DNA of 64,000 bases. It comes from Rhizorhapis suberifaciens. GTDB lineage: Bacteria; Pseudomonadota; Alphaproteobacteria; Sphingomonadales; Sphingomonadaceae. Both the position numbers and the translations under genes were made by a program. The notes beneath the pieces were generated by a model. The model searched no databases. It saw nothing but the letters and a program-made list of their open reading frames with translations, and was not told the origin of the DNA. Of this stretch, positions 1 to 7,116 are shown in pieces. The DNA lies in contig NZ_JACHOV010000011.1 in assembly GCF_014200045.1 (NCBI RefSeq), positions 1 through 64,000 of the forward strand. Reading direction: 5' to 3'. Within the stretch, counting starts at the first letter, position 1; the number at the start of each line of letters is the position of its first letter.

Positions 1-92
1 GTGCTTTGCCCATGATCCACCTCCAAAGAGAAGGAATCACAAATCTCACGCCAGGGGAATCCCCAGCGATTCACATTTCCAATCCGACGCTC
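1..92 (-). mobile_element. IS630-family element, right end only (copy 1, cut by window edge)
   Basis: Only the promoter-proximal end of an IS630-type element is visible. The block closely matches positions 1204-1294 of the complete copy. Positions 13-1 read ATG GGC AAA GCA on the minus strand, matching the MGK start of the complete copy's transposase. The distance from that start codon to the element end is 79 nt in both copies. The end is followed by TA (93-94), the usual IS630 target duplication. The two copies differ at several bases, so they are related elements rather than a recent duplication. Confidence 0.75.
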
Positions 93-262
93 TAATCGTG
101 AAATGGAGCGGGCTTCCAGTTCATCGACTTTTGTCACTGCATACCAGAAGTTCATCGGGTTGGTGGGCGACCATATGGGCGTATTTGGCCCGATTCTCCC
201 CGCACTCACTGCTTTGTTGGCGGGTCGTTAGAAAAATCGTTGGGTTGCGCGGTGACCGATTA
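93..262. other. Short segment between two IS630 copies
   Basis: These 170 bp lie between two IS630 ends and are bounded by TA at 93-94 and 261-262. The ends form a short inverted match: GCTCTAATCG at 89-98 and CGATTAGAGC at 257-266. No convincing gene was recognised; open frames here have no recognisable family and no ribosome binding site. Confidence 0.5.
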
Positions 263-1294
263 GAGCATCGAGCCATTAATCTGCAACATAACCGGCGTGT
301 TTGAGGTAGTTCCAGCATTCTTCTGGCGAGTAGAGTTGGCAGATTGATCCGACGGCCTGCCACAGGGCATCGATGGTCCTGGCTTTGGCCTTTCGCAGAT
401 GCGCTTTGAGCTTGGCGAAGGCCATTTCTATGGGATTGAGATCGGGACTGTAGGGTGGGAGGTAGAGGAACCAGGCGCCGCGTTCCTTGAGGATCGCGCT
501 GGCCCGTTCGCTTTTGTGGCTGGAGAGATTGTCGAGGATGACCATGTCGCCGGGCTTCAGCGTCGGAGCGAGCTGGGTCTCGACATAGGCCTCGAAGATT
601 TGGCGGTTCATCGGGCGGTCGATCACCCAAGGCGCGGTGAGGCCGTCATGGCGCAGAGCCGCAATGAAGGTCTGAGTGCCCCAGTGGCCGAAGGGCGCCT
701 TCATCTTGAGCCGCTTTCCCCGACGTGCGCGGCCTCTGAGCCGGGCCATCTTGGTGGTCGTGCCAGTCTCGTCGATAAACACCAGCCGTTCGGGGCGTTT
801 CTTCATCCAAGGCTGGCGGTGCACCGTCCATATCCGACGCCTCCGGACGATGTCAGCGCGATCGGTTTCGCACGCCAGCAGCGTTTTTTTGACGGTAAAA
901 CCGTGCCGGATCAGCAACCGCGACAGCGAGGCCGGGTGCGCCTTCACCCCACGCGGCCAGCTCCGGCATGGTGATGTCGCCATCGGCTTCCACCCAGCCC
1001 ACAAGCGCCTCGACATGGGCCGCAAGCAGACCGCTGCCCGCCGGGCGCCCCTGCCGCGCAGGGGCAACCGTTCCCGTCTGCGCCTTGCGCTGCGCCAGGC
1101 GAACCGCAGTCGCCGCACTCACCCCGAACCGCCGCGCCGCCGCACGGCACGATTGCCCGCGCTCGATCTCGCCAACAATCCGAACCCGAAGATCAACCGA
1201 ACTGCTCTTGCCCATCATCCACCTCCAAAAACGGTGAATCACAAATCTCACGCCAGGGGAATCCCCAGCGATTCACATTTCAGGTCCCACGCTC
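263..1294 (-). mobile_element. IS630-family insertion sequence (copy 2, complete)
   Basis: The element is about 1.03 kb and flanked by TA on both sides (261-262 and 1295-1296), as expected for IS630/Tc1-type insertion. The first 12 bases at each end, read inwards, are GAGCATCGAGCC and GAGCGTGGGACC, matching at 8 of 12. It contains one transposase gene on the minus strand, split over two reading frames. It lies in the tRNA-Glu genomic island, next to a toxin-antitoxin pair. Confidence 0.8.
276..1215 (-). pseudogene. IS630 transposase, split in two frames
   Basis: The first frame starts with MGKSSSVDLR and carries the N-terminal helix-turn-helix (SCRAAARRFGVSAATAVR). The second frame holds the DDE catalytic domain, with FIDETGTTTKM, VILDNLSSHKS and YSPDLNPIEMAFAKLK supplying the D, D and E. 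Family similarity breaks off after ELAAWG in frame one and resumes at VKAHPASLSRLL in frame two, so the switch lies near 940-955. An A7 run at 888-894 (minus strand) looks slippery, but a -1 slip there gives the wrong frame: moving from frame one to frame two needs +1 or -2. A deletion that inactivated the gene is therefore more likely than programmed frameshifting, though the latter is common in related ISs. Confidence 0.7.
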
Positions 1295-1371
1295 TAGAGC
1301 AAGTGCGTGCCTGAGAACCGTCACGACAATCCCGCAGGCGGTGAAACGCTCATCAGGTTAGCAGGTTAAAG

Positions 1372-1704
1372 CTAGGACACGGCCTGCAATCCCTTGCGCT
1401 GGATAATGGACAGCAATCGCAAGGCGGGGCCGCCTGGACGCTTCACGCCGCGCTCCCAATCGGACACCAGATTGCGCGATACGTTGAGATAGGCTGCGAA
1501 TACCGGCTGCGAGACATGCTCGCGCTCGCGGATCGCGCGGATTTCATCGCCCGCCAGCACCGGGGCCGGGGCAAGACACGCCTCGTCAAACGTGCGGAGC
1601 GTCGCGCGCGACACCACTCCCGCGTCATGTGCGTCGCTCATCATTTCGTGGATCGCGCCCGCGATCTCGCTGCGATAGCCCTTATCCTTCGTCGTCGTTG
1701 CCAT
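1372..1704 (-). CDS. HigA-type antitoxin, XRE-family helix-turn-helix
   Basis: This 110-residue protein has a C-terminal helix-turn-helix at about residues 52-100 (IRAIREREHVSQPVFAAYLN followed by SRNLVSDWERGVKRPGG). That is the arrangement of antitoxins that bind both their toxin and their own promoter. It overlaps the toxin gene by 23 nt and lies second in the operon, the toxin-first order typical of higBA. The likely role is neutralising the HigB-like toxin and repressing the pair through the palindrome at 2100-2116. The exact subfamily is inferred. Confidence 0.8.
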   Translation of the reverse strand: MATTTKDKGYRSEIAGAIHEMMSDAHDAGVVSRATLRTFDEACLAPAPVLAGDEIRAIREREHVSQPVFAAYLNVSRNLVSDWERGVKRPGGPALRLLSIIQRKGLQAVS

Positions 1705-2071
1705 CTTCGATCTCCACCAGCGTTCCTGATGCTACCAGCCGGTCCAGTTCCTCGCCGCTCCATTCCAGCGCTTCGGCCGCCGCATCGCGTAACAATGCCA
1801 AATCCGCCTTCGATATGTTCGCCTGTGCGCTCTTGGCGAAGCCGAAAGCGAATATCGCACGGTCGCCATGCCGGAACAGGATCAGGGTGCGATAGCCGCC
1901 CGATCTTCCCTTTCCCGGTCGCGCCACGCGCTGCTTGATGACGCCGCCGCCAAGGTCGGCATCCACCAGCCCGCTTTCGGCCCGCTGCACGGCAGCGCGA
2001 AGGGCCGAATCGGCCAGCCGCTCTTTCCGTGCGAAACGCTCGAACCAGCCATTCTTGAAAATGCGCGTGAT
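1682..2071 (-). CDS. RelE/HigB-type toxin with apparent ATC start
   Basis: The protein carries VIKQRVARPGKGRSGGYRTL followed by FRHGDRAIFAFGFAKSAQANI, typical of RelE/HigB-like toxins of the PF06296 type, which are expected to cleave mRNA on the ribosome. An in-frame GTG at 1990 would give only 102 residues and drop the conserved N-terminus. Homology-like sequence continues upstream as TRIFKNGWFERFARKERLAD, and AGGAGA (2078-2083) stands 6 nt before an ATC codon at 2071. Starting there gives 129 residues, the usual family length. No ATG, GTG or TTG lies at a suitable place. Either ATC is a rare start keeping the toxin low, or the ATG has mutated and the toxin is off. Confidence 0.7.
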   Translation of the reverse strand: MTRIFKNGWFERFARKERLADSALRAAVQRAESGLVDADLGGGVIKQRVARPGKGRSGGYRTLILFRHGDRAIFAFGFAKSAQANISKADLALLRDAAAEALEWSGEELDRLVASGTLVEIEDGNDDEG

Positions 2072-2099
2072 GGCGGTTCTCCTGCTTCGCCGTCTATAT

Positions 2100-2116
2100 A
2101 TAACACATAGCGTTAT
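2100..2116. promoter_or_regulatory. Candidate operator of the toxin-antitoxin operon
   Basis: ATAACACATAGCGTTAT is a palindrome with arms ATAAC and GTTAT, 29 bp upstream of the proposed toxin start. It overlaps the AT-rich TATATATA that may serve as the -10 region. Antitoxins of this class repress their own promoter by binding such sites; binding here is inferred. Confidence 0.5.
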
Positions 2117-2609
2117 GGTTCAATGCCGGATGCCCGAAAGCGCGCCTGCCGAAAAAGACTGATTTCGCGCTTTTGCTACTAAGTTGGCTATGGGCGGCAG
2201 TGTAATGCCTCCCTCTCTTGCGCGGCGGAATGAACTGATACAGCATGGTTTCGTGGCAATGGCGGGCCACCTGAAAGAAAGGCTCCGCCATGTCGTGCGA
2301 ATCGGAATCGCGCCAAGTTCATCGGGTCGCATTGATTGCCAGAAAGTCGCGTGACGGCGTGGTTTATTTGTCACGGCCGACAAATAAACATCAAAGTATA
2401 GGTCGCAGATCTCTGCCTATCTTCGCCGTCCACCCTCATGCGCCGCCGTTTTCCGTAGTTCGCCACCGTTTTCCGCCGTTACCTACACTTAGACCGCCGT
2501 GAGCCGCATCTTCGCCATATCTTGGCCGGGACGCTCTTGCGCTGCGAATCCGTGCCGCCAATTCTGTTCGCAGGGGGATATGCCAACATCGAAACCGGAA
2601 GTTACATCA
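2117..2609. other. Intergenic region upstream of the AlpA-like gene
   Basis: About 490 bp without a convincing gene. It holds a perfect inverted repeat (2362-2389) and two copies of CCGTTTTCCG (about 2446-2480) that could be regulator sites. Several short open frames occur but none shows a recognisable family. Confidence 0.5.
2362..2389. repeat. Perfect 11-bp inverted repeat
   Basis: The arms GTTTATTTGTC (2362-2372) and GACAAATAAAC (2379-2389) are perfectly complementary around ACGGCC. No T-run follows in either direction, so an operator fits better than a terminator. It sits about 220 bp upstream of the AlpA-like gene. Confidence 0.55.
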
Positions 2610-2813
2610 ATGTCCAACAAGGAAAAGATTATCCGTCTCAAGACCGTGCTGACCCGCACGGGGCTTTCGCGCTCCACCCTGTATCGCAAGATCGCTGAAG
2701 GCAGCTTCCCCCGGCAAATCACAATCAGCGTCCACGGCACCGGCTGGCATGAGTCTGCTGTGGATCGCTGGATTGCCAACCCCGCCGCCTGGCGCGAAGA
2801 TCGCGCCGAGTGA
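2610..2813 (+). CDS. AlpA-family regulator of the integrated element
   Basis: A 67-residue protein starting MSNKEKIIRLKTVLTRTGLS. The pattern RLKTVLTRTGLSRSTLYRKI and the GWHESAVDRWI segment are typical of AlpA/excisionase-like winged-helix regulators, which control integrase expression or excision of P4-like prophages and islands. The frame is open upstream to 2499, but the internal ATG at 2610 is chosen because the conserved domain begins there. The gene converges on the integrase, whose stop codon is 12 bp away, supporting a link to island mobility. Confidence 0.75.
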   Translation: MSNKEKIIRLKTVLTRTGLSRSTLYRKIAEGSFPRQITISVHGTGWHESAVDRWIANPAAWREDRAE

Positions 2814-2825
2814 CACAAGGCCGGG

Positions 2826-4058
2826 CTATTGCCCGGCCTTGGCCTTGCGGAACGTGCCCTTGATGACCTTCGCGCCGTCGCGGAGGAAGTCGAGATGGTC
2901 GGACCAATGTTGCATCATGCGAACGCGCTCATCCCAATACTCGCCCCGCGTATAGGCCCGGCGAACGGCGTTGTTGTCGCAATGGGCAAGCTGCCGCTCG
3001 ATGGCGTCGGGATGCCAGAGGCCCATTTCGTTCAAGAGCGTCGCCGCCATCGCCCGGAAGCCGTGGCCGGTCATTTCATCCTGCGCGAAGCCCAAGCGGC
3101 GCAAGGCGGCGTTGATGGTGTTCTCCGACATGGGCCGATCGACCGAACGCAGCGAGGGGAATAGGTAGCTGCTATACTCCGCGTCATGCTCGATCGTTTC
3201 GAGAATGGCGAACGCCTGCCGGGAAAGCGGGATGCTGTGGATGCGGCGCATCTTGGTCTTGTGGGGCGGGATGGTCCACACAGCCTTGTCCAGATCGAAG
3301 TCGGCCCATTCGGCATGGCGTAGCTCGCCGGGACGGACGAACACATGCGGCAGCAATTGCAGCGCCGCCTTGGTGTTGGCGAAGCCCTCGAACGCCTCGA
3401 TCGCCCGCAGCAGCCCGCCCGCATTAGCGTCGTTGGTGATTGCGGCCCGGTGGATAGGCTGGGGCGCAATCAGCGCGCCGCGTAGATCGGCGGCAACGTC
3501 ACGCTCGGCGCGGGCGGTGGCGATGGCGTAGCGGAATATCTGGCTGCACGTGCTGCGCAGGCGCTTTGCCGTCTCATACTTGCCGTTGCCCTCCATTTTG
3601 CGGAGCATGGTCAAGACCTCCTGCGCGGTGATGGCGGTGATCGGACGCTTGCCAAGCGATGCGTTGATGAAGTTCAGCAGCCAGCGCAGCTTCTTCATCG
3701 TCACGTCCGAGCGGCCTTCGCGCTCGACCTTCACCAGCCACTCGTCGGCAACCGCCTTGAAGCTGTTGGCTGCGGCGACGGTGGCGGCAAGCCTATCCAG
3801 CTTGGCTTTCTCGGCGGGATCGTCACCCTTCGCCAGAACCTTGCGGGCGGCGTCACGCTGCTCGCGGGCGTCGGCAAGGCCGGTATCCGGATAGACGCCG
3901 AACGCCAGTGTCTTTTGTTTGCCAAGGTGGCGATAGTTCATCCGCCAATAGCGTCCGCCATTGGGGGTTACATACAGGAACAGTCCGTCGCCATCGGTGA
4001 GTTCATAGGGCTTGGCTTTGCCCTTGGCGTTTTTGATCGCAGCGGCGGTAAGCGCCAT
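2826..4058 (-). CDS. P4-type tyrosine recombinase (integrase)
   Basis: A 410-residue site-specific recombinase. The N-terminal DUF4102 arm-binding domain (MALTAAAIKNAKGKAKPYEL, then DGDGLFLYVTPNGGRYWRMNYR) is followed by a core-binding domain and a C-terminal catalytic domain. Visible catalytic elements are the arginine in HVFVRPGELRHAEW, HGFRAMAATLLNE and the terminal YTRGEYW tyrosine. The gene starts about 165 bp from the 3' end of tRNA-Glu and points away from it, as in islands integrated at tRNA 3' ends. It appears intact. Confidence 0.92.
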   Translation of the reverse strand: MALTAAAIKNAKGKAKPYELTDGDGLFLYVTPNGGRYWRMNYRHLGKQKTLAFGVYPDTGLADAREQRDAARKVLAKGDDPAEKAKLDRLAATVAAANSFKAVADEWLVKVEREGRSDVTMKKLRWLLNFINASLGKRPITAITAQEVLTMLRKMEGNGKYETAKRLRSTCSQIFRYAIATARAERDVAADLRGALIAPQPIHRAAITNDANAGGLLRAIEAFEGFANTKAALQLLPHVFVRPGELRHAEWADFDLDKAVWTIPPHKTKMRRIHSIPLSRQAFAILETIEHDAEYSSYLFPSLRSVDRPMSENTINAALRRLGFAQDEMTGHGFRAMAATLLNEMGLWHPDAIERQLAHCDNNAVRRAYTRGEYWDERVRMMQHWSDHLDFLRDGAKVIKGTFRKAKAGQ

Positions 4059-4097
4059 GATGGTATCTCCTTTTGGGGGAGGGCCGCGCTACCATCA

Positions 4098-4122
4098 GAT
4101 ATACCATCAAGATGGTGGTATC
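4098..4122. promoter_or_regulatory. Imperfect palindrome upstream of the integrase
   Basis: GATATACCATC and GATGGTGGTATC form an imperfect inverted repeat 40-64 bp upstream of the integrase start. A further GGTATC lies at the ribosome binding site. It may be an autoregulatory or recombinase arm site. Confidence 0.35.
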
Positions 4123-4222
4123 CGGTGGCACGAAGCCGCTCCGTATGGGATACCTATACCACCGAAAACCCGGAGAAATCAGCCACTTGTGGCATCTTCT
4201 GGAACCCTCTGGGAGAGGATTT

Positions 4223-4297
4223 TGGTGACCCCTACGGGAATCGAACCCGTGTTTCAGCCGTGAGAGGGCCGCGTCCTGACCGCTAGACGAAGGGGCC
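4223..4297 (-). tRNA. tRNA-Glu (CTC)
   Basis: The minus strand folds into a cloverleaf with acceptor GGCCCCT/AGGGGTC, anticodon stem CGGCC/GGCTG, seven-base loop CTCTCAC with anticodon CTC, T arm ACGGG/CCCGT and an encoded CCA. The 3' end faces the integrase, so the tRNA 3' half is the probable attL/attR core of the island. No second copy of this 3' end lies in the window, so the other junction must be outside it. Confidence 0.95.
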
Positions 4298-4350
4298 GCT
4301 TGGTGCGGGTGACTGCCTCTATAGCGGTTCTTTCGCAAATTCAAGCTGCG

Positions 4351-4482
4351 TCAGGGGCGCAGGACAAAGCGGATGACAGCTGCGATCAGACCGAGCGTCA
4401 GCACGCCGCCTGCCCAGATCGCTCCGAACCAGAGCAGGCGTTTCCATAGCGGCAGGTCGGGCGCGGCGGCTTTCAATTTCAT
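4351..4482 (-). CDS. DUF2474 micro-protein of the cytochrome bd operon
   Basis: A 43-residue membrane protein beginning MKLKAAAPDLPLWKRLLWFG, with one hydrophobic helix (about residues 18-37) and a basic tail. It starts in a TGATG overlap with the cydB stop codon, so it is translationally coupled. Small DUF2474/CydX-like proteins follow cydB in many proteobacteria, where CydX-type subunits stabilise the oxidase haems. Family assignment rests on size, position and the W-K-R-L-L-W-F-G pattern. Confidence 0.8.
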   Translation of the reverse strand: MKLKAAAPDLPLWKRLLWFGAIWAGGVLTLGLIAAVIRFVLRP

Positions 4483-5492
4483 CAATGATAACCTTCCGCT
4501 CCCACCTTGCCGCGGAAGACCCAATAGGCCCAGGCGGTGTAGGCAAGGATGATGGGGATTAGAATGGCCGAACCCACCAGCATGAAAATCTGGCTCTGTT
4601 CCGGTGCGGCGGCGGCCCAGATGGAGACGCGGCCGGGGATCACGTCAGGCCAAATGGATATGGCGAGACCGACCATTGAAAGGCCAAAGAGAACCAGCGT
4701 CAAAAGAAAGGGCAGATAATCGCGTCGCCCGCCGATGCTGCGCCAAAGGAGGAAGGCGGTAAGGGCAACAAGCAGGGGCATCTGTGCCGTTGCAAGGATG
4801 CCTGGCCAGTCAAACCAGGCCTGATAATATTTCTTTTCAAGAAAAGGCGTGTAGGCGCTCACGGCCATGATCGCCGCGACCAGCGCAACTCCCAACGGCC
4901 GGGCATAGTATATGGCGAGGGCTTGAAGCTCACCGCTGGTCTTCCAGATCAGCCAGCATGATCCGAGCAGCGCATAGCCGATGACCAGGCTCACCCCGGT
5001 AAGCAGGCTGAAGGGCGTCAGCCACTCCCACCAACCGCCCGCATATGCGCGGCCTTCCACCGTGATCCCCTGGAGCAATGCGCCGAGCGTGACGCCCTGC
5101 GCCAGGGTGGCGGTAAGAGAGCCGGTGACAAAGGCGAAGTCCCAGAAAGGCCGATGTCCCGGATCGCGCCAGCGGAACTCGAACGCCACCCCACGAAAGA
5201 TAAGGCCCAACAGCATGGCGATGAGCGGAGCATAAAGGGCGGGAAGGATGATGGCATAAGCGAGTGGAAACGCAGCCATCAACCCGCCACCGCCGAGGAC
5301 CAGCCAGGTCTCGTTTCCATCCCATACCGGCGCAATGCTGTTCATCGCCATGTCACGCTGCCGTCCGACCTTCAGCCGCGGGAAGAGGATGCCAATGCCG
5401 AGGTCAAAACCGTCCATCACCACATAGGCGGCAACGGCAAAGGCAATGATCGCTGCCCAAATGACGGTCAGATCAAAATTGATATCCATCAA
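4482..5492 (-). CDS. cydB: Cytochrome bd-type quinol oxidase subunit II
   Basis: A 336-residue, highly hydrophobic protein beginning with the CydB signature (IAFAVAAYVVMDGFDLGIGI). It pairs with subunit I to form the membrane quinol oxidase that reduces O2 to water with high oxygen affinity. The start overlaps the cydA stop by 4 nt. Two adjacent ATG codons are possible starts. With the short-loop subunit I and the DUF2474 partner, this may be the cyanide-insensitive CioAB subtype. Confidence 0.95.
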   Translation of the reverse strand: MMDINFDLTVIWAAIIAFAVAAYVVMDGFDLGIGILFPRLKVGRQRDMAMNSIAPVWDGNETWLVLGGGGLMAAFPLAYAIILPALYAPLIAMLLGLIFRGVAFEFRWRDPGHRPFWDFAFVTGSLTATLAQGVTLGALLQGITVEGRAYAGGWWEWLTPFSLLTGVSLVIGYALLGSCWLIWKTSGELQALAIYYARPLGVALVAAIMAVSAYTPFLEKKYYQAWFDWPGILATAQMPLLVALTAFLLWRSIGGRRDYLPFLLTLVLFGLSMVGLAISIWPDVIPGRVSIWAAAAPEQSQIFMLVGSAILIPIILAYTAWAYWVFRGKVGAEGYH

Positions 5493-6889
5493 TGACCACC
5501 TTGCAGGCCCGGAGCGGGGGTGATGCCCGCTGAGCGTTCGGGATGCTCGCTGGGAGCGGACTCGTGCGGCTGGGGCGGCTTTGCCATCAGCTTTAGAATG
5601 TACCAGGTGCCCGCTGCGAACACCGAGAAATAGACGATTGCAAAGGCGACCAGCGACGCGCCGACCGCGGGCGCCGCCAATGGTGACACGGAATTGGAGG
5701 TCCGGAGCAGCCCATATACAGTCCAGGGTTGCCGCCCCACCTCTGTCGTGACCCAGCCTGCAATGACGGCGACGAAGCCGGACGGACCCAGCAAGATTGC
5801 GGCGCGGTGCAGCCAGGGCCAGTCATACAGCCTGCCTTTCAAGCGGGCCGCCAAGCTCCAGAGACCAAGCCCCAACATTGCAAATCCAAGTCCCACCATG
5901 ACGCGGAATGACCAGAATATGATCCCCACGGGAGGCTCCCGATCATCTGGAATGGTGTCGAGACCTGCGAGCGGCGCATCGAGGTCGTGCTTCAGGATCA
6001 GCGAAGAAGCTTTGGGAATTTCCACTGCATAATCCATCCGCTTCTCAGCGCTGTTCGGAACGCCGAACAGGATCAAGGGCGCCCCGCTCGGATGGCTTTC
6101 ATAATGTCCCTCCATCGCCATTATCTTGGCAGGCTGATGTTCCAGCGTATTGAGCCCGTGAAGGTCCCCGGCCAAAATCTGTAGCGGCGCCACCAGGGCA
6201 GCCATCCACATCGCCATGGAAAAAATTGTTCGCGCGCCGGTATTGGTCCGATCCCGCAAGAGATGCCATGCGCCGACGGCGCCGACCGCGAGGGCGGTCG
6301 TGAGATAGGAGGCAATGACGGTGTGAACGAGGCGATAGGGAAAGCTGGGATTGAAGATGATGTCGATCCAGCTTCCCCCTGGTACAAACTGTCCCGCTGC
6401 GTTGACGGCATAGCCGGTCGGCGTCTGCATCCAGCTGTTTACCGACAAGATCCAGAAGGCGGAGATGAAAGTGCCTATCGCAACCGCGCAGGTGGCGAGG
6501 AAGTGCAGCCCCTTGCCGACTTTGCCGATCCCGAACAGCATCACGCCGAGAAAACCCGCCTCCAGGAAAAAGGCGGTAAGAACCTCATAGGCCATCAACG
6601 GCCCGACCACGGGGCCAGCCTTGTCGGAAAAAACGGACCAGTTGGTGCCGAACTGATAGGACATGACGATGCCGGACACTACGCCCATGCCGAAGGTCAC
6701 GGCAAAGATCTTCAGCCAGTAACGGTAAAGATTGGCGTAAACGCCGCTGCCTGTCCTCAGCCAAAGCCCCTCAAGCACCATCAGGTAACTGGCAAGACCG
6801 ATGGAGAAGGCCGGGAAAATGAAATGAAAGCTGATCGTGAATGCGAATTGAGCACGGGCCAGCACAAGCGCAAGTTCGGCATCCGGCAT
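5489..6889 (-). CDS. cydA: Cytochrome bd-type quinol oxidase subunit I
   Basis: About 466 residues, starting at MPDAELALVLARAQFAFTIS; an upstream in-frame ATG at 7000 would add 37 hydrophilic residues not typical of the family. Haem ligands are visible: the early histidine in FTISFHFIF, the histidine in RLVHTVIASY and the methionine in FWSFRVMVGLG. The quinol-loop signature QPAKIMAMEGHYE is present, as is GRQPWTVYGLLRT. It is shorter than E. coli CydA (522 residues), which fits the short Q-loop CioA group. It is first in the cydA-cydB-DUF2474 operon. Confidence 0.94.
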   Translation of the reverse strand: MPDAELALVLARAQFAFTISFHFIFPAFSIGLASYLMVLEGLWLRTGSGVYANLYRYWLKIFAVTFGMGVVSGIVMSYQFGTNWSVFSDKAGPVVGPLMAYEVLTAFFLEAGFLGVMLFGIGKVGKGLHFLATCAVAIGTFISAFWILSVNSWMQTPTGYAVNAAGQFVPGGSWIDIIFNPSFPYRLVHTVIASYLTTALAVGAVGAWHLLRDRTNTGARTIFSMAMWMAALVAPLQILAGDLHGLNTLEHQPAKIMAMEGHYESHPSGAPLILFGVPNSAEKRMDYAVEIPKASSLILKHDLDAPLAGLDTIPDDREPPVGIIFWSFRVMVGLGFAMLGLGLWSLAARLKGRLYDWPWLHRAAILLGPSGFVAVIAGWVTTEVGRQPWTVYGLLRTSNSVSPLAAPAVGASLVAFAIVYFSVFAAGTWYILKLMAKPPQPHESAPSEHPERSAGITPAPGLQGGH

Positions 6890-7023
6890 ATTGCAGCACC
6901 CCCGACGATTCTCAACCGGGCGGACCATAGCAGCCTCGTTAAGCGGCGCATCTCCAAAGCGCGGCTGAAGCTTGCAAAATAGACGAAGATGATTGTGCAA
7001 ACTGCAAGAGAATGTCGGGCTAC

Positions 7024-7051
7024 AAAAAAGGCCGGTGCTTAGGCACCGGCC
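7024..7051 (-). terminator. Rho-independent terminator of glnK-amtB
   Basis: Read on the minus strand, a nine-base-pair GGCCGGTGC/GCACCGGCC stem with a four-base loop is followed by six T residues. It lies about 65 bp after the amtB stop. Confidence 0.85.
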
Positions 7052-7116
7052 CAGGATGTTCGCAGGAGGAACATCTTATGGAGGGCGGCCCGTTTTGGCG
7101 AGCCACCCTCCGAACT

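Noticed and set aside
888-894. A7 slippery site for programmed -1 frameshifting in the transposase
   Set aside because: The frame change needed is +1 (or -2), and similarity is already lost about 50 bp earlier.
276-1314. Several long open frames on the plus strand opposite the transposase
   Set aside because: They are antisense to a recognised transposase and show no family features; GC-rich DNA opens such frames by chance.
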